Notes under the pieces: generated by a model
What the model saw: the letters and a program-made list of their open reading frames with translations, nothing else
Told to the model about the DNA's origin: nothing
Databases searched by the model: none
Made by a program: the position numbers and the translations under genes
Shown here: one piece after another, positions 32,521 to 45,336 of the stretch
Numbering within the stretch: the stretch's first letter is position 1
Layout: each line of letters begins with the position of its first letter
Assembly (NCBI GenBank): GCA_027604685.1
Contig: JADHYX010000029.1
Coordinates: 25,509-89,508 of the forward strand
Source of the DNA: Lobulomyces angularis
Taxonomy: Eukaryota; Chytridiomycota; Chytridiomycetes; Lobulomycetales; Lobulomycetaceae
Length of the DNA: 64,000 bases
Reading direction: 5' to 3'

Positions 32521-35101
32521 ATGGGCAAAAAGGAAAAGAATTCGAGAGAGGTGAACTATGATACGAAACCAATTGGAACCAACAAAAACCGTGGATGCAC
32601 TGATTTACCATTTTTAATCTTGTTCATAGTCTTCTGGGTTGGTAAATAAATACCTACTCCTTCCTTTTAGTTTTTTTAAAATATCCCAAACTCTTTTTAT
32701 AGGCATGTACATAATTGCAGGAGTTGCAGTAGAAACTGGAGATCCCAAAAAATTGATGTAATCCATAATTATTACAGAAAAATTTAATACAGAATACTTT
32801 TCATTTTAACTCAGCACACCTCGGGATTCAAGAGGACAATACTGCGGAGTAGATAATTCTAAAATGCCGCATCAAAATGAAAATTCTAATATGGATCTAA
32901 CTTCGAAACCGTTCCTTTATTATCTTACACCTTACAATCTAGTAAATTTTTTTTAATATTTCTCTTACTAAGTGCTTTTACATCAAAGCCACTTTCTGTT
33001 CAAATCTGTGTTGAAGAATGTCCAACTTCCACCAGACTAGTTACGGTAGATGATGTTTACTGCAATTATGATGTTCCTCCAATAACCGATGAAGTGGATT
33101 TGTTGATCTATATCTCTGATAATAGATGTAATTGGTTTTTTTATGAAAGCAAACCAATACTGGGAAGGTACTAAAAAAAAAAAAAAATAGAAAATGAATT
33201 GATACACATCATAAATTACAGATGCGTCCTTTCAAATTTTACAATACCTGAAATTCCACCAAAAGTATCAGAAGCATTAGGATTAAATTTGGACGAGTTA
33301 ATAAACTCCGGAGGGGTGTTGGCAAACAGTAAAGAAACCACTATGAAGGTTATGACTGATATAATAAATGCCAAGTGGTTTATAGTCGGCGGTACAGTAG
33401 TAGGATTTGTAATTTGCTTTGTGTATCTCATTTTAATGAGACTTATCGGAAAGTTGTTGATTTGGGTCACACTTTTGGCTACAAATGCCCTGTTAGTTTC
33501 ATGTTCAGTTTGGCTCTATTTTTACTGGCAAGAATACAGACTTTGGTATGAACAACTAACCCCTGAAGTTAAAACAGATGCAGACCTATATGAACTCTAT
33601 GGCATAACAGGTAGAATAAATTTTTCCTTCTTCAATTCAATATCATCTTTATTAGCTGGATTTTTCACATGCGCAGCAATTACTGCCATTATACTACTAA
33701 TAAGCATCTTCCTAAGAAAGAGGATAAACATAGCTATTGAGGTCATTAAAGAAGCTGCTAAAGCAATAGCCGCAATGCCCTTAATTGGTTTCAAAAGAAA
33801 AAAAAAATTTCTAATACACTAATTACTTGAAAATAGTCTTCTTTCCTCTATGGAACTTTGCTTTGACGATAGGACTTTTTGCATACTTTTGTTACGTTTA
33901 CGTTCACATCATCACCCCGGTAGAGAATGTTTCGGTAACTTCATTTGGTTACAGCTGGACTGGTGAAATAGATATAACAATAATATAAATCTAATTTGTT
34001 TTAGATTCTAAGGTATCATTTTATCTAGAATGGTATCATATCTTTGGATGTCTTTGGGGATTAGCATTCTTGAGTGGTGTAAATCAAGTGACTTTTAGCG
34101 GTGCTATTGCTTCTTATTATTGGACTTTAGATAAAAGTAAACTGCCACTTGCACCTATTATCAGCGCATTTTATAGAACGGTATAAAAATTGAGCTTGTT
34201 AGAAAATTAAAAATATTTTCTTCCAGGTGAGATATCACCTGGGTTCTATTTGTGTTGGTTCCTTAATGCTGGCAATTGTGCAAGTTATTAGATTATTTCT
34301 TTACTCATTTCAGAAACAAGCTGGTTAATTATATTTTTTAAATGTATTCTAATTATTATATTAGCTGGAATAAAGAATGTACCTTGCATGAGTTTTTTAT
34401 TTTGTTGTGCGGACTGCTGTTTAAAGTGTATTGAAGGGATAGTTAAATGGATTAATAAAGAAGCTTATATTCAAATTGCAATAAATGGAAGCAACTTTTG
34501 GTAGGATCGCAATAGTTTCTACTTGTTTATTTTATTCATGTTGTTAATTTTTAAAAGCATTTCTGCATTTCATGCATTCGGGTTAATACTGAGAAATGGA
34601 TTAAGAATCATCGCATTGAATTTTGTAACTACTTTTGTATTATTTTTAGGAAAAGTAAGTAAAATTGAAAAAGATATTTGCATGTTAAAAAAAAAAAATT
34701 TATCACCATAGTTGTCTATTACTGGAGGTACATTTTTCATTACTTGGACAATTATAAAAATGCAGAAAGGTATGAAACAGTTTTGATGAAATTAAATAGT
34801 AGTTTTGGTTAGATGATTTACAGCTCACTTTTACTGTGATCCCAGCTGTTATTGTAGCATTAATAGTTTATATTATCAGCTTAATATTCTTATCACTGTA
34901 TGATAATGCTATCGATACTATTTTTATGTGTTTCTTGGAGGATGGAGAAAGAAATGATGGAAGTCCAGAAAAACCTTTCTATATGACTAAATCACTGCAG
35001 CGATTGACTAACGTTTCAAACAAGGTAAAACTAAATTTCTTTTTTAAATAATTATTCGGTATTTGTAGAAAAATAAAGTTGCTCATGCAGATGAATTTTA
35101 A
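32521..35101 (+). CDS. Choline transporter-like protein (SLC44/PNS1 family)
   Basis: Multi-pass plasma-membrane or organelle protein; family members carry choline or ethanolamine. The start MGKKEKNSREVNYDTKPIGT precedes TM1 (LPFLILFIVFWVGMYIIAG). An extracellular Cys-containing domain follows (CVEECPTS, YCNYDVPP, GRCVLSN). Then come WFIVGGTVVGFVICFVYLIL, KLLIWVTLLATNALLVSCS, and a run of TM segments. The family signature near the C-terminus is intact: CLKCIEGIVKWINKEAYIQI then AINGSNFC, NGLRIIALNFVTTFVLFLGK, and the cytoplasmic end MCFLEDGERNDGSPEKPFY. The gene is split into many exons with introns of about 40-70 nt. Length about 650 residues, close to the family. It is the first of six plus-strand genes in a row. 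Confidence 0.88.
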
Positions 35102-35529
35102 ACTTACAGCCATGTAAAAGGAAGTGTAAAATTGAAGTAAAAAACTATTTTTGTCAAAATGAGTGTACTATAGTTTCATAATTATAGATATGAAATACAG
35201 TAATGATTAGTAACATTTTCTTCAAAAAATTTTGCTTTCTGATGATTCTGTATAATAGCAATTTTATGTTGTAAGATAAAAATTTTTTAAAAAACTTCAC
35301 AAAAAAAAAATCAATAAAGAGTAAATACAAAAAAATTTATTTATTATTTAATTAAATCATTTTCTTACAAGAGTAAAAGTTTAATCGATAGGATAAATAC
35401 ACCATTGAATTTATTTAAATTGGAGCTTAAATTTCTCAATAGTCAATCTGACTCACGTAACTTGTTAAATTATTAATTTTTTCGCCTTAATTATATAACA
35501 ACTTTTAAATTTTATATCAAGATATTAAA
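35102..35529. other. Intergenic region SLC44-CABLES
   Basis: About 430 bp between two plus-strand genes, AT-rich, with no gene or distinct motif supported. Confidence 0.35.
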
Positions 35530-37524
35530 ATGAGTCGGGCAATGCTGAATGTAAAAAAGCGTGGGGAGGAAATTGAATTGAATTCGATGGCAATGAAAGA
35601 CTGCCCTATTTTACCCATTTTACAATTAAACAACCAGCAACAAATTTTATCACATGATCAAAATTCAAATTTTATAGAAAAAGATGCAATTCAAATTCAA
35701 TACCCGATTACAAAAAATCAACATGAGAAAATTACGTTTTTATCCAATATACCTTTAACTTGCAGAGACAATAAAATCGAAGCCAGTGATAATGTAAATA
35801 CTGAACCAACTGATGGAGAAGCTGATCGTTATAGTAATGAAAATGATAATTCCAGTGGGCGTGTCGTAAACAAGCACCAAGTTTCCAAACAACGTTTGGA
35901 TGGCGTAATTTTTGATAATTCTTATTCTAAAAATATAAACATTAAGTTACTTTTAGGTATTTTAATACTTAATTGACTTCACTATTTTTTTTTTGTTGAT
36001 TAAAGTTGCTAACTCATTAACAATATTTTGTAGAATCTTCATCCACCAATGTGATTTCTCCAATAAGAAATCGGTTTTCCGTAACAAATAAAATGAACGC
36101 TGATTTTTCTACACCATTGCAACAACCAGAAAATCTTGGCAAGATGACATCGAAAACAAATTTTTTTGTTTTACAAGGATCCAAAGTTTTCAATAGCCCA
36201 CTAGTAGAGTGCAATCGCCAGCCCCAAGACTCACTGTATTCCAATGATTCCACGTTTTCGTTAATGACAGTTGAAAAAAAAAATACCGTCATAGTTTTTA
36301 TCACAGGAAGTAGTGTATGAAGTTTTTGAAATAAAATTGTTAAATTTTGTAGGGAAATCCAGGGACACCTTTTTCTATGTTTTCCTTAATACCATTTAGC
36401 GATGTCAAAAAAGTTTCAAAAAAAAAGAAAGTCAAGTCAAATCAGCCAAAAACGTTTGCTATGCTTCAAATGTTTGTAAAATATTATGCATTGAATTTAT
36501 TTTTTCAAACTTAGTGAGAAATTAGGGTCTACTTTACCCGAATCCTTAAAGAAAAGAAAAGCCGAATCTTTTGCACATTTTTTGCAACCATCTAACTTTT
36601 TGCAACAATGCAATGAAGTTCAATATAATCCTTACTTTGTAGATGATCCTGAATTGAAGATGGGGAAAAATAAAACAGTTTTGACTTTACCATGTTTCAT
36701 GGTAAAATCTTTTTTTTTTTTTTTTTTTTTTAAATTTGTTCTATGTTCATTATTTCTAACTTCTATTTTTTTAAGAGTTCAATCATTTCTTATTCTAAAC
36801 CTTTGGATTTAAAGAAAGAACTGGATGATTTATTTAAGGGTAAAAAAATTTTTGCAGTCGATTTGATTTTATACTATAATTTTTCAAGAAACTCATCCTA
36901 ATGTGGATTCTACTTTAACTCTTTCGCAAATTCGAAGTTTAAAGGTAGACATGCTAGATATTGGAAAAAAAAGTGTATGTTTTGTCGAAAAGTCATTTAT
37001 TATTTTCCTTTATAGGATACAGAGTTTTCCTCAATTGCCTTTGCGTATGTTTACTTCGAGAAATTAGCTTTGAAAGTAACATTCTTATGAATATCTACTA
37101 AAATCACATTTTTATTTACTATAGACCCTTGTTAGTCAAAGTAATCGTAAGCTAATTGGTGCAATTTGCTTATTTTTGGCTTCTAAAGGTAAAAAAATTT
37201 TGAATTAAATTCTCAAAAAACAAATTTCTGTTAGTGAATGATCCAAAAGATAAGAAGTATAATTTATTACTGGAGGTGAGGTTCTAAATAATTTTTCATA
37301 AAATCAAACATTTTTTTTTGAAACTGTAGAACATTGAAAAAACACTTGACATTACTTCCAAAGAAATATTTAGCAATGAATTTTTTGTTTATTCAGCGTT
37401 AGAATTTACGCTGTTTTTACCTACTTGGGAAGTGTTACCCCACTTGAATAGAATTGTAGAAGGGGAGGGTACAACGGTTGACGATTATTTAAGTCACTCA
37501 ACATTCTGGAATGGGAGTTGTTGA
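35530..37524 (+). CDS. CABLES-like cyclin-fold protein (CDK5 and ABL1 enzyme substrate family)
   Basis: The C-terminal half matches the cyclin-like domain of CABLES1/2: YNPYFVDDPELKMGKNKTVL, SIISYSKPLDLKKELDDLF, DSTLTLSQIRSLKVDMLDIG, FSSIAFAYVYFEKLALKTLV, SNRKLIGAICLFLASKV and FFVYSALEFTLFLPTWEVLP. In animals these proteins bridge Cdks and tyrosine kinases; the role in fungi is not established. The N-terminal half (MSRAMLNVKKRGEEIELNSM onward) is hydrophilic, Asn/Ser-rich and not conserved to my eye, with a Lys-rich patch KKVSKKKKVKS. About ten short introns. The cyclin core ends close to the stop, as in animal homologues. Confidence is high for the domain and lower for the function. Confidence 0.82.
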
Positions 37525-37930
37525 TCTCAATCCATGTTTGATTTATTTTAAATATTTATTTAATAATTTAATAAATTTTAACGTGTTCATTAAGAAATTA
37601 GTTAAATTATTTATTTGATGCACGAAAATTGCACGGGTATCCAATTTCTTTAATAAGGCGCCAATTCGAATGAACGCAGAAAAATATCTGGTAAATTTTG
37701 CAAAAAAACAAAATTTCTGTGGTAAGGGCTTCTTACTCTCAAATAAAGGAAGTATCATTAATAATATAACCGTAATCTTCTCTTTAACATCAAAAATTTG
37801 CTAATATCTACTGTACTTACATAAAACATTTGAACACGTTGTTATAATTTTTGTTGTGTTGTAACAATTATTTTTTTTCAATTTAAGCTTAGTGTTAAAA
37901 AAGAAAAAATTTTTTTTGATCAAAAACAAC
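37525..37930. other. Intergenic region CABLES-GMPPB
   Basis: About 400 bp. A patch at about 37600-37750 is less AT-rich than its surroundings and carries a 71-codon minus frame with a hydrophobic/basic character. A spliced alternative can also be drawn there, but neither resembles a known protein. The rest is probable GMPPB promoter. Confidence 0.3.
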
Positions 37931-39499
37931 ATGGTCTTAAAAGCTTTAATACTTGTAGGTGGTTTTGGAACTCGATTAAGACCTTTAACATTTTCTACAC
38001 CCAAACCTTTGGTTGACTTTGCTAATAGGTTCTACTTACAGCATATACATAAATGCTAATTCATTATCTAGACCAATGATTTTTCATCAGATAGCTGCAC
38101 TAGCCAAAGTTGGTGTAAAAGAGATTGTTTTAGCTGTGGTATATTAAATTTTTTATTTTTTATGTTTTTTAATTTGAATACAAATAAAAAATTTTTTATT
38201 TTTCAAAAAAATTAAATTGTTTAGAATTATCAACCAGATGTTATGTTAAATGCAATGAAGGAGGTTGAAAAAGAATATAATGTTAAAATAACCTTCAGTA
38301 TTGAAACTGAACCTTTAGGTAAACTATTGTAAAAAATTCTGTGCATTTACCACATTAATTTCAGGAACCGCCGGACCGTTAGCTTTAGCTAGAGATATTT
38401 TGTGCAATGATTCGGAGCCTTTTTTTGTATTAAATTCTGACGTCATTTGTTTATTTCCATTCCAAGAATTGTTAAATTTCCATAAACACCACGGTAAAGA
38501 AGGTACATTGATGGTGACACCAGTTTTGGATCCTACAAAGTATGGTGTAGTTGTTAAAAAGCAAAATTCTACAGCTGTTGAACGTTTTGTTGAAAAACCT
38601 AAAGGTAAATTTAGAATATTCTGCAGTTTAAATTTTTTTGTGTTTTAAAAAAAAACAAGACTGGGTTGGGGATGAAATTAATGCTGGAATATATATTTTA
38701 AACCCAACGGTTTTGGACAGAATTGAGGTATGTTATCTTAATTCCCCAAATTAAAAAATTTTGTTAGCTTCGCCCAATGTCTATAGAAAAAGAAGTATTT
38801 CCTCACATGGCTAGAGATGGCGAATTGCACGTTATGAATTTAAAAGGATTTTGGGCTGATGTTGGTCAGCCAGCAGATTTTTTGTCAGGAACTACACTGT
38901 ATTTAAAATCATTGAGTAAACTACCTCCTAATGAATTAGGACCAAAGGATAAATTAGCTGACCCTTCCTTTTATACATCACAAAATGTGGTAATTACAGG
39001 ACCAAATTTAATTCATCCTCAAGCAACCGGTAGTGATTTGTTAATTTTTATTAATTCCATTTCTTATTTCAAATAAACTTGCATTTATATAGTCGGAAAA
39101 GGAGCTAAAATTGGTCCAAATGTAGTTATTGGTGAAAATGTAAAAGTGGGAGATGGTGTAAGATTGTCAAATTGCGTCCTACTTCCAAATTCCACCATCA
39201 AAGATGTATTACCGATAATATAAATTTCTATTATTAAAAGTTTTAAAAATCATAAATTTAGAATGCACATGTAAAAGATTCCATAGTTGGATGGCATTCA
39301 ACAGTCGGACGTTGGGGGCGCCTACAAGGAATAGCAGTTTTAGGTGAAGATGTTCATATTGGAGATGAAATTCTAGTTAATGGAGGAAAAGTACTTCCAC
39401 ATAAGGTTTTTAATCAAAATAAATTTTAACTAAAAAAAAGTTGTTTTTTATCTGTAGAGTGTTAAAGTTGATATCATGGAACCTACCATCGTTATGTGA
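37931..39499 (+). CDS. Mannose-1-phosphate guanylyltransferase (GDP-mannose pyrophosphorylase)
   Basis: Makes GDP-mannose from mannose-1-phosphate and GTP in the cytosol for N-glycans, O-mannosylation and GPI anchors. It corresponds to yeast PSA1/VIG9 and animal GMPPB. The nucleotidyltransferase start [20 protein letters not shown] contains the GGxGTRL signature, followed by [49 protein letters not shown] and VERFVEKPK. The second half has [40 protein letters not shown] and a left-handed beta-helix of hexapeptides ([37 protein letters not shown]), ending DIMEPTIVM. About 360 residues, normal length. It contributes to the same pathway as PIGP. Confidence 0.95.
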
Positions 39500-39783
39500 A
39501 TCGCTTACTTATAAATCTTCACTTTTTTTTAATGTTATCTTTATAGAAAAAAATGAATCAACTTTTTATAATTTAAACTTAATAACTAATATTTTAACAT
39601 TATTTCAATTTGTTAATAGTGTAATTAAAATTAAATTAAATGCAATAATACTCTACAGCTTTTTTTTCAATTATACAATCCAAGAAGGGTGTCAAGTTAA
39701 TGTGAATTCAAAAATTTTGTGTAATTTCAAAGGATAAAAATTATATTTTAGATAATCATTGACTCCAACAATCAAAATTGATA

Positions 39784-42156
39784 ATGCTGTTAAAGGTGTT
39801 ACCAGATGAACTAATTTTTCATATTTTCAGATATCTTGATGCCAAATCGGTCTCCAATTTGTTTTTAGTAAGTAAAAATTGGAAAGTTTATGCAAGTCAC
39901 GAAATATTATGGAGAGAGCTATTATTAAGAAATTCCTTTTTTAAAATTATTGACGAGGAAGGTTTGAAATTTAATAGTGAAATCATTTTTTTATCAAAAA
40001 TATAGATTTGGAAGTTAAGTTATCCCGAATTTTACCACTTAAAACTATAAGAGTTAGCGACATCATTGCAAATATCAATTCACTTAATACCCGAGAGGAA
40101 GAAAGTAATACTTTAGAACTATTAAAAGATAGAGCAACTGAGAGATTATTACAGGAACCTAAAAATGAAAACTTAAATGTATCGAATTCAGAGAAAAAAA
40201 ATATTTTTGTCGATGAATGGATTTTAAAAGATAATATTGAGTTTTTTAAAGAAACTTGTGAACTGACAAAATTAGTTGAATTAGAACCAAGTCAGATAAT
40301 TGGAGGTATGCAAATAAATTATTCATTTAAAAAATTATTTACTTATTTAGAGGGTATTTACGCTTCAAGTGAAGATCACGAATCACAATCAATTAATGAA
40401 ACTTTAGAACTGGGAAATACTTTTTGGTCTTCAAAAGGTAATTTTTTTTTATTATCAAATATTTTTTCTTGATTTAACAAATTTCTTTAAAATTAGGTTC
40501 TGCAGATGAATTTTCGTTTGAATTTTTGCGGTATAAATTAGTGCAACCTATCTGTGTTATTTCACAGGTTTCTATAAAAAAATTTTTTTAAATTTTTTAA
40601 ATATTTTATTTGACTCATATAGATTGAATTAATTCCATTCAAAGCTGCTTTTCAACCAGGTGTGTATGTATAAATTGAACCTAAAATTAAAAAATTTTCT
40701 ATAAGGTGGCCCCATTTATGCACCGAAATACATTTCAGTTTCTGTCTCTTTTACCCCAAATGGGAAAGATTTCCATTATACCAGCGAGTTATTTGCCGTA
40801 AAAAACATAAACAGTAATAAAATAGAGTATTTTTTTTTTTTATAATGTAAAAAACTTTTCGCTAGAGGTGCAGACTTTTAACATTAAACCAATATTTGTA
40901 ATTGGCGGATACTTGCAAATTAATTTATTTGGTAGGAATACCCGACAGCCTGCTGATCAGTTATATTATACTGTTTTACAAAGTGTTAAAGCCTTAGGTT
41001 TACCAATTGGGTGTTTTCTTAATTTAAAAACTGTGGCAAAGTCTTGTATAGAATTAAGCAATAAATTGAACTGTAAATGGGAAGGTAAATTTCAAAGTTT
41101 TCAAAATGGTGGAGTTGATAACAACATTAAACACCTGGAAAGATTTTTTCGACCTTTCATGAGTTCAAGGGAAGGTCAAAATAATTTAAAAAGCGAGCTT
41201 AAAAACGAATTAAGAAATGGAAATTGGAAATACGTGGCACGAAGAATAGCTGCAGCTGATGAAGGTGAGCGTTTTTAAATTAAAATTTTTCTCAATTCGA
41301 ATTTTACAGGTGTGGAAAGTGAATTTAGAAGCCAGAAATACTTAACGTGGTTTGAGAAAAATGCCAAATTAATAATTGAAAATAAGCAAGAGCAAGAAAC
41401 TTCAAGTGAAGATGAAGAAGAGGAACAAGAGTGCCAATTAAAAGTATTCATTGGTCCTCAGTCCAATACTTTTACAGAACCAATCTTGTATTATTTAAAA
41501 TTTTTGATAAAAAATGGGCATACTTTAACGCAATACGAGGCAGAGCGACTTGCTTTGTATTCAATTAAAAAAAATTCTTATCAAGTATTTTATAATTGTT
41601 TGATTAATGAAAAGTTCTCCTCCACTGAAGAGCTGGGGGATTTATTCAGGTAATCGTTTTTAATCTTTATTTAATATTCTAATTTATGGCAGGTCAATAT
41701 ACTTGACCCTTGCCCTTGATATATATACCAGAGCAATGGTAGTTGATAAAATGATTGATTGTTCATTGCAGTTAAAAAGATATAATGGAGCCGTATGAAT
41801 CCTTTTAAATTGTTAATTATTAACTCTGCTTCTTTATTAGGTGCATTTATTAAGCCTTGGCTTAAATATTCAGGAATTTGAAGTTGCAATGAAAAAGGTA
41901 TATCAATTTCATTCAAGTTTTGTTGAAATGGTGAAGTTCTCAGTTTACGCCATGAGGTATTATTTTACGCTGATGTTTATTATTTTGTATTAATTAATTA
42001 CTATATTTTAGACAGAACAACAGTCCTATTTTAAGAACTACACTGATGGAAAGTTTAGGAGTTGCTGAGGAAACCTTGCACCTACCAGACTGGGAATTGG
42101 AAAGGTATATTTTTGGCTGGGCTGAACAAAAAGAAAATGCATCACCGAATACGTAG
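39784..42156 (+). CDS. F-box protein with a long unassigned C-terminal region
   Basis: The N-terminus is an F-box: LPDELIFHIFRYLDAKSVSN, then LFLVSKNWKVYASHEILWRE, predicting assembly into an SCF ubiquitin ligase through Skp1. The middle holds EFLRYKLVQPICVISQIELI, PFKAAFQPGGPIYAPKYISV and VGGYLQINLFGR-like IGGYLQINLFGRNTRQPADQ followed by YYTVLQSVKALG. This resembles the discoidin-like substrate region of plant At4g00755-type F-box proteins and fungal counterparts. The C-terminal third is alpha-helical (YLKFLIKNGHTLTQYEAERL; AVHLLSLGLNIQEFEVAMKK) after an acidic SSEDEEEEQE linker. The first intron is only 44 nt. The stop is TAG, the only one among the genes with an assigned stop here. Neighbouring GMPPB and DUF3844 genes give no functional clue. 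Confidence 0.72.
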
Positions 42157-42381
42157 AATATGATTGGTGTAGCTTTCTCCAATTAGTTGTAGTGGTATAG
42201 AAAAACGTAAATATAATGTGTAGTTAGTAACTATCGTGATCTGTAATATTAACAATTAAATTATGTATACATTGAAAAATGACGTTGATAAAGGAATTAT
42301 TTTTTAAATGACAGTTCTTAAAAAAAAAATTTATTAAAAATTTTGATCTGTACTTGAAAAATTTATTTCTATACTTTTTTA

Positions 42382-43760
42382 ATGAAGTTGCTTAATTTTT
42401 CTATTACCTGTTCTCTGCTGTTCAAATTCTACTTATGTGCTTTGGTTGATAACGAAGCTGACTTTTATTTAAGACATCAACTACTATTAAAACAGGAAAG
42501 TTTAATATCTGATTTACCAACAAAAAAACCGTTAAGAAATCTTTTTGCCAAAACTCCAAAGGCAGTATTGCTGTTGAATATAAATAATTATCAAGATGCA
42601 AGTGAAAGTTTTTTAAAAGTGGATCCAGCTACTTTACTTAAAATTACTTCAGCGACAAGCAAGAAATTTAACACTATTTGCTACAACAAATTTGAATTAG
42701 TGAATAACTGCTTTAATATTATTCAAAGTTTTGATCAGGTTTACATCGAAGACAAAAGCAGTTTTGATACCGAAAACTTACAAAAAACTGTTAGAGAACT
42801 TGATTCTAACTTAGCTTTAGGGGAAAAAGAAGTTCTAAATAACTTTTTCGCAAAGTTTGGGGTTCAAGAAAATATCTTTAACCTGAAAATTTCTGTAATG
42901 TCAATTTCATATGTTTAAATTCCATTAACCAACTACATTAAATTTCTATTTTTTTTGGCTACTTTAGAGTGATCAGTATTTTGTGTCAGAAATGGAGTTT
43001 GTTACCAGCTTTTTCGAGGCAGTGAAGATACAATCAATTGATACAGAACCAATTATTGAAAATTATGAATCTGTATTGCCCATAAATTATCATTTTAATC
43101 TTATTGGTTTTGAAAAACTCATAAGTATCTACGGAAAAAACCATGAAAAAGTTAAAGTCGGACAGGAAGTCATGAAAAAGGCAATAGAAATGGTATTTCA
43201 TAAATTTTTATAAACTAAAATTTTCTGAAACAATTTTTAGATTACGGAAAGTTTTGCAAAAGCATATTTCAATAACGTTGGAATTGAATTTACGACAAAT
43301 ATTGATGAGAGTGCCAAATTTCTTATTCAAAAAAAAAGAGAATTTGAGAAAAGGGAGTTGAAGTTGCCATCCTGTGCCAAAGATGAAACTACTTGTTTTT
43401 CAAGAAGCTCGAATTGTTCATTTCACGGAACATGCCTTCAAAATAAAAAAAATGGATGTTTTGAATGTTCTTGTTTCAAGGCACCGATTAAGGATGCCTT
43501 TGGAAACAGTGTACCAGGTCAAACAGCCAATAGAACATGGGGAGGAAGTTACTGTCAACTTGAAGATATCAGTACTGATTTTCAACTACTTTTGTTCTCA
43601 GTGATAGGGTTGATCTTTGTTTTGATGTAAGTACATTTTGTTTGTATTTAACACTTTAATAACTTTTTCTAGCTCTTCAATTAGTTTACTTTTTGGTGTA
43701 GGAAAAGGTGAGGGAATAGATGGATCGAGCAATGCTGGAAAACATCCGAAAGTCGATTAA
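42382..43760 (+). CDS. DUF3844/Vps3844-type ER membrane protein
   Basis: A fungal secretory-pathway membrane protein of poorly known role. The first exon encodes a signal peptide (MKLLNFSITCSLLFKFYLCA). A long lumenal part without recognised motifs follows (about 300 residues; NLFAKTPKAVLLLNINNYQD, SEMEFVTSFFEAVK). Near the C-terminus is the Cys-rich DUF3844 domain: CFSRSSNCSFHGTCLQNKK, CFECSCFKAPIKD, then TANRTWGGSYCQLEDIS, followed by one TM segment (FQLLLFSVIGLIFVLISSIS) and a short cytoplasmic tail ending HPKVD. The arrangement EGF-like Cys knot, WGG-x-YC, TM is characteristic. Four or so short introns. Its presence is one of the reasons to place the window in Fungi. Confidence 0.78.
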
Positions 43761-43978
43761 GGAAGTTTTTACTAATTCTGCATACAAGGTTGGAGAATTT
43801 GTTTTATAGTAAAAGTTTTCTAAAATATATAACGATCGGTGTTTCTGATAGGAATTTACTGTTTTTTAAATTGATTGCATAAATTTTTACTTCTTCCATT
43901 GAATACTATTACAAATATTAAATCTAAAACAGTCGTTGCATAAATGTACATAAAAATTTTTTTGACTTCATATTTTTG

Positions 43979-45276
43979 ATGAAAGACTGGAATATAAAAG
44001 ATCCTATTAAACCTACCCCAGAGCCTTACATAAACTTACATGAGCTGAAGGAATTTACTTTGCTGGACTTGTCTGAAGAAGATTTTGTTCAAAAATTACA
44101 CATTTACAAGAGGAACTTGAATCCAAAAGAGTTAAATGTGGAAATTGACATTTTAAAACGGTTAAAGTACAAAAATAAAAATCAGCAAAAGTCAAGCTTG
44201 CATTTTAAAAAATTCATTCTTGTTCACAAACTTTTAAAAAATTTAAAAATGGTCTGTATAGAAGAATTAATTGGTGAAATTTTAAAAGGTTTAGTAAGGG
44301 AAAAAAAATCGTAAGCTGATAAAAAAATGAATTTCATCAAAACAATGTGTTATTTAAAAATGAATTATTAATTTTTTTAATTTTAGTAATAGCCAAACTT
44401 TTGTTCCAAAACTCCCTTCTAAACAATTTTTATACTTCATATTGACAAGGTCAACAGGAATGTTTGTTTTATTAGAAAAGGTATTTAATAAATGTTAAAT
44501 GCAATTTTTTTTTTTAATCCCAGTACTCTAGATTTGTAAAAATAGTAGGGTTGCCTACATTGAATTCAGAAATTTAGCCAAACAAACATATTTCATGCCC
44601 ATTAGCATAACCGCTATGGCCAGCCTTTCAAAGATTAGCTTAATTTCAAAAAATATTATAACTCATCTGGAAGATTTTTTTAATTTTATAAAAAAAATTT
44701 TTCGAGTATACCCAGTGGTATCAAAATTCTATAAAATTATCTTCTGAATTTTTTTTAAATTAGATTCCAACGGAAGAGAGTTCAGCAACCAATCTTCCTG
44801 TTTCTTTGAGTGCTTTTCTTGACAGTATTAAACAAAAAAAAGCCACTAATAAAAAGCAAAAAAAGCATTCTCAAAATGATAACAGTGAAGACAACATGAA
44901 CTTAGAAATGGAAGAAAACTTTAATGCAGTAAATCAAAGTGAAGTATCGGAATTGTGTGATGCTTTTTGGGGAAATTTATCTTCTAAAAAAATTGAAAAC
45001 GTATCATTTGAGGATATTGGTGCTAGTATAAAACCTGAAAATATAAAGAGTGAATTATTTGAAAAAAAGAGTGATCTGGTCACAGAAAAAGAGATTATCC
45101 GTCCTGTCCAGGAAAAAGAAGTTATTGCCAATAAAAATATAACAATCAAAGAAACTGTTTCCAAAAGTAACAAAAAGAAAAAAAAATTGCATAAACAAAT
45201 TATCAATAAAGACAAGTCTAAAAAGGCTGACCAGCAGAAGAAAGACGAAATAGATGAAATTTTTGGATTTTTATAA
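43979..45276 (+). CDS. NEPRO-like nucleolar protein
   Basis: Resembles animal nucleolus and neural progenitor protein, linked to RNase MRP and pre-rRNA processing. Supporting parts are EIDILKRLKYKNKNQQKSSL then HFKKFILVHKLLKNLK in exon 1, PKLPSKQFLYFILTRSTGMF in exon 2, and an exon at 44532-44705 that is shorter than a typical ORF cut-off: it encodes CKNSRVAYIEFRNLAKQTYF then MPISITAMASLSKISLISKN, flanked by CTCTAG and GTATAC and exactly 174 nt in frame. The last exon is a highly charged tail with KSNKKKKKLHKQ and an end DEIDEIFGFL, a form common in nucleolar proteins. About 400 residues. Its 3' end lies 60 bp from that of AFG2B, another ribosome-assembly factor. Confidence 0.68.
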
Positions 45277-45336
45277 AAAAAATTTTTTTTTTAAATGTAA
45301 TATAAGAATTTTAATGAAAAGACATTTGATTTCAAT

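Noticed and set aside
37543..37758. 71-codon minus frame and a possible spliced alternative (ending ...FLRSFELAPY) between CABLES and GMPPB
   Set aside because: Base composition is slightly coding-like, but neither version matches a known protein and no start or splice choice is convincing.
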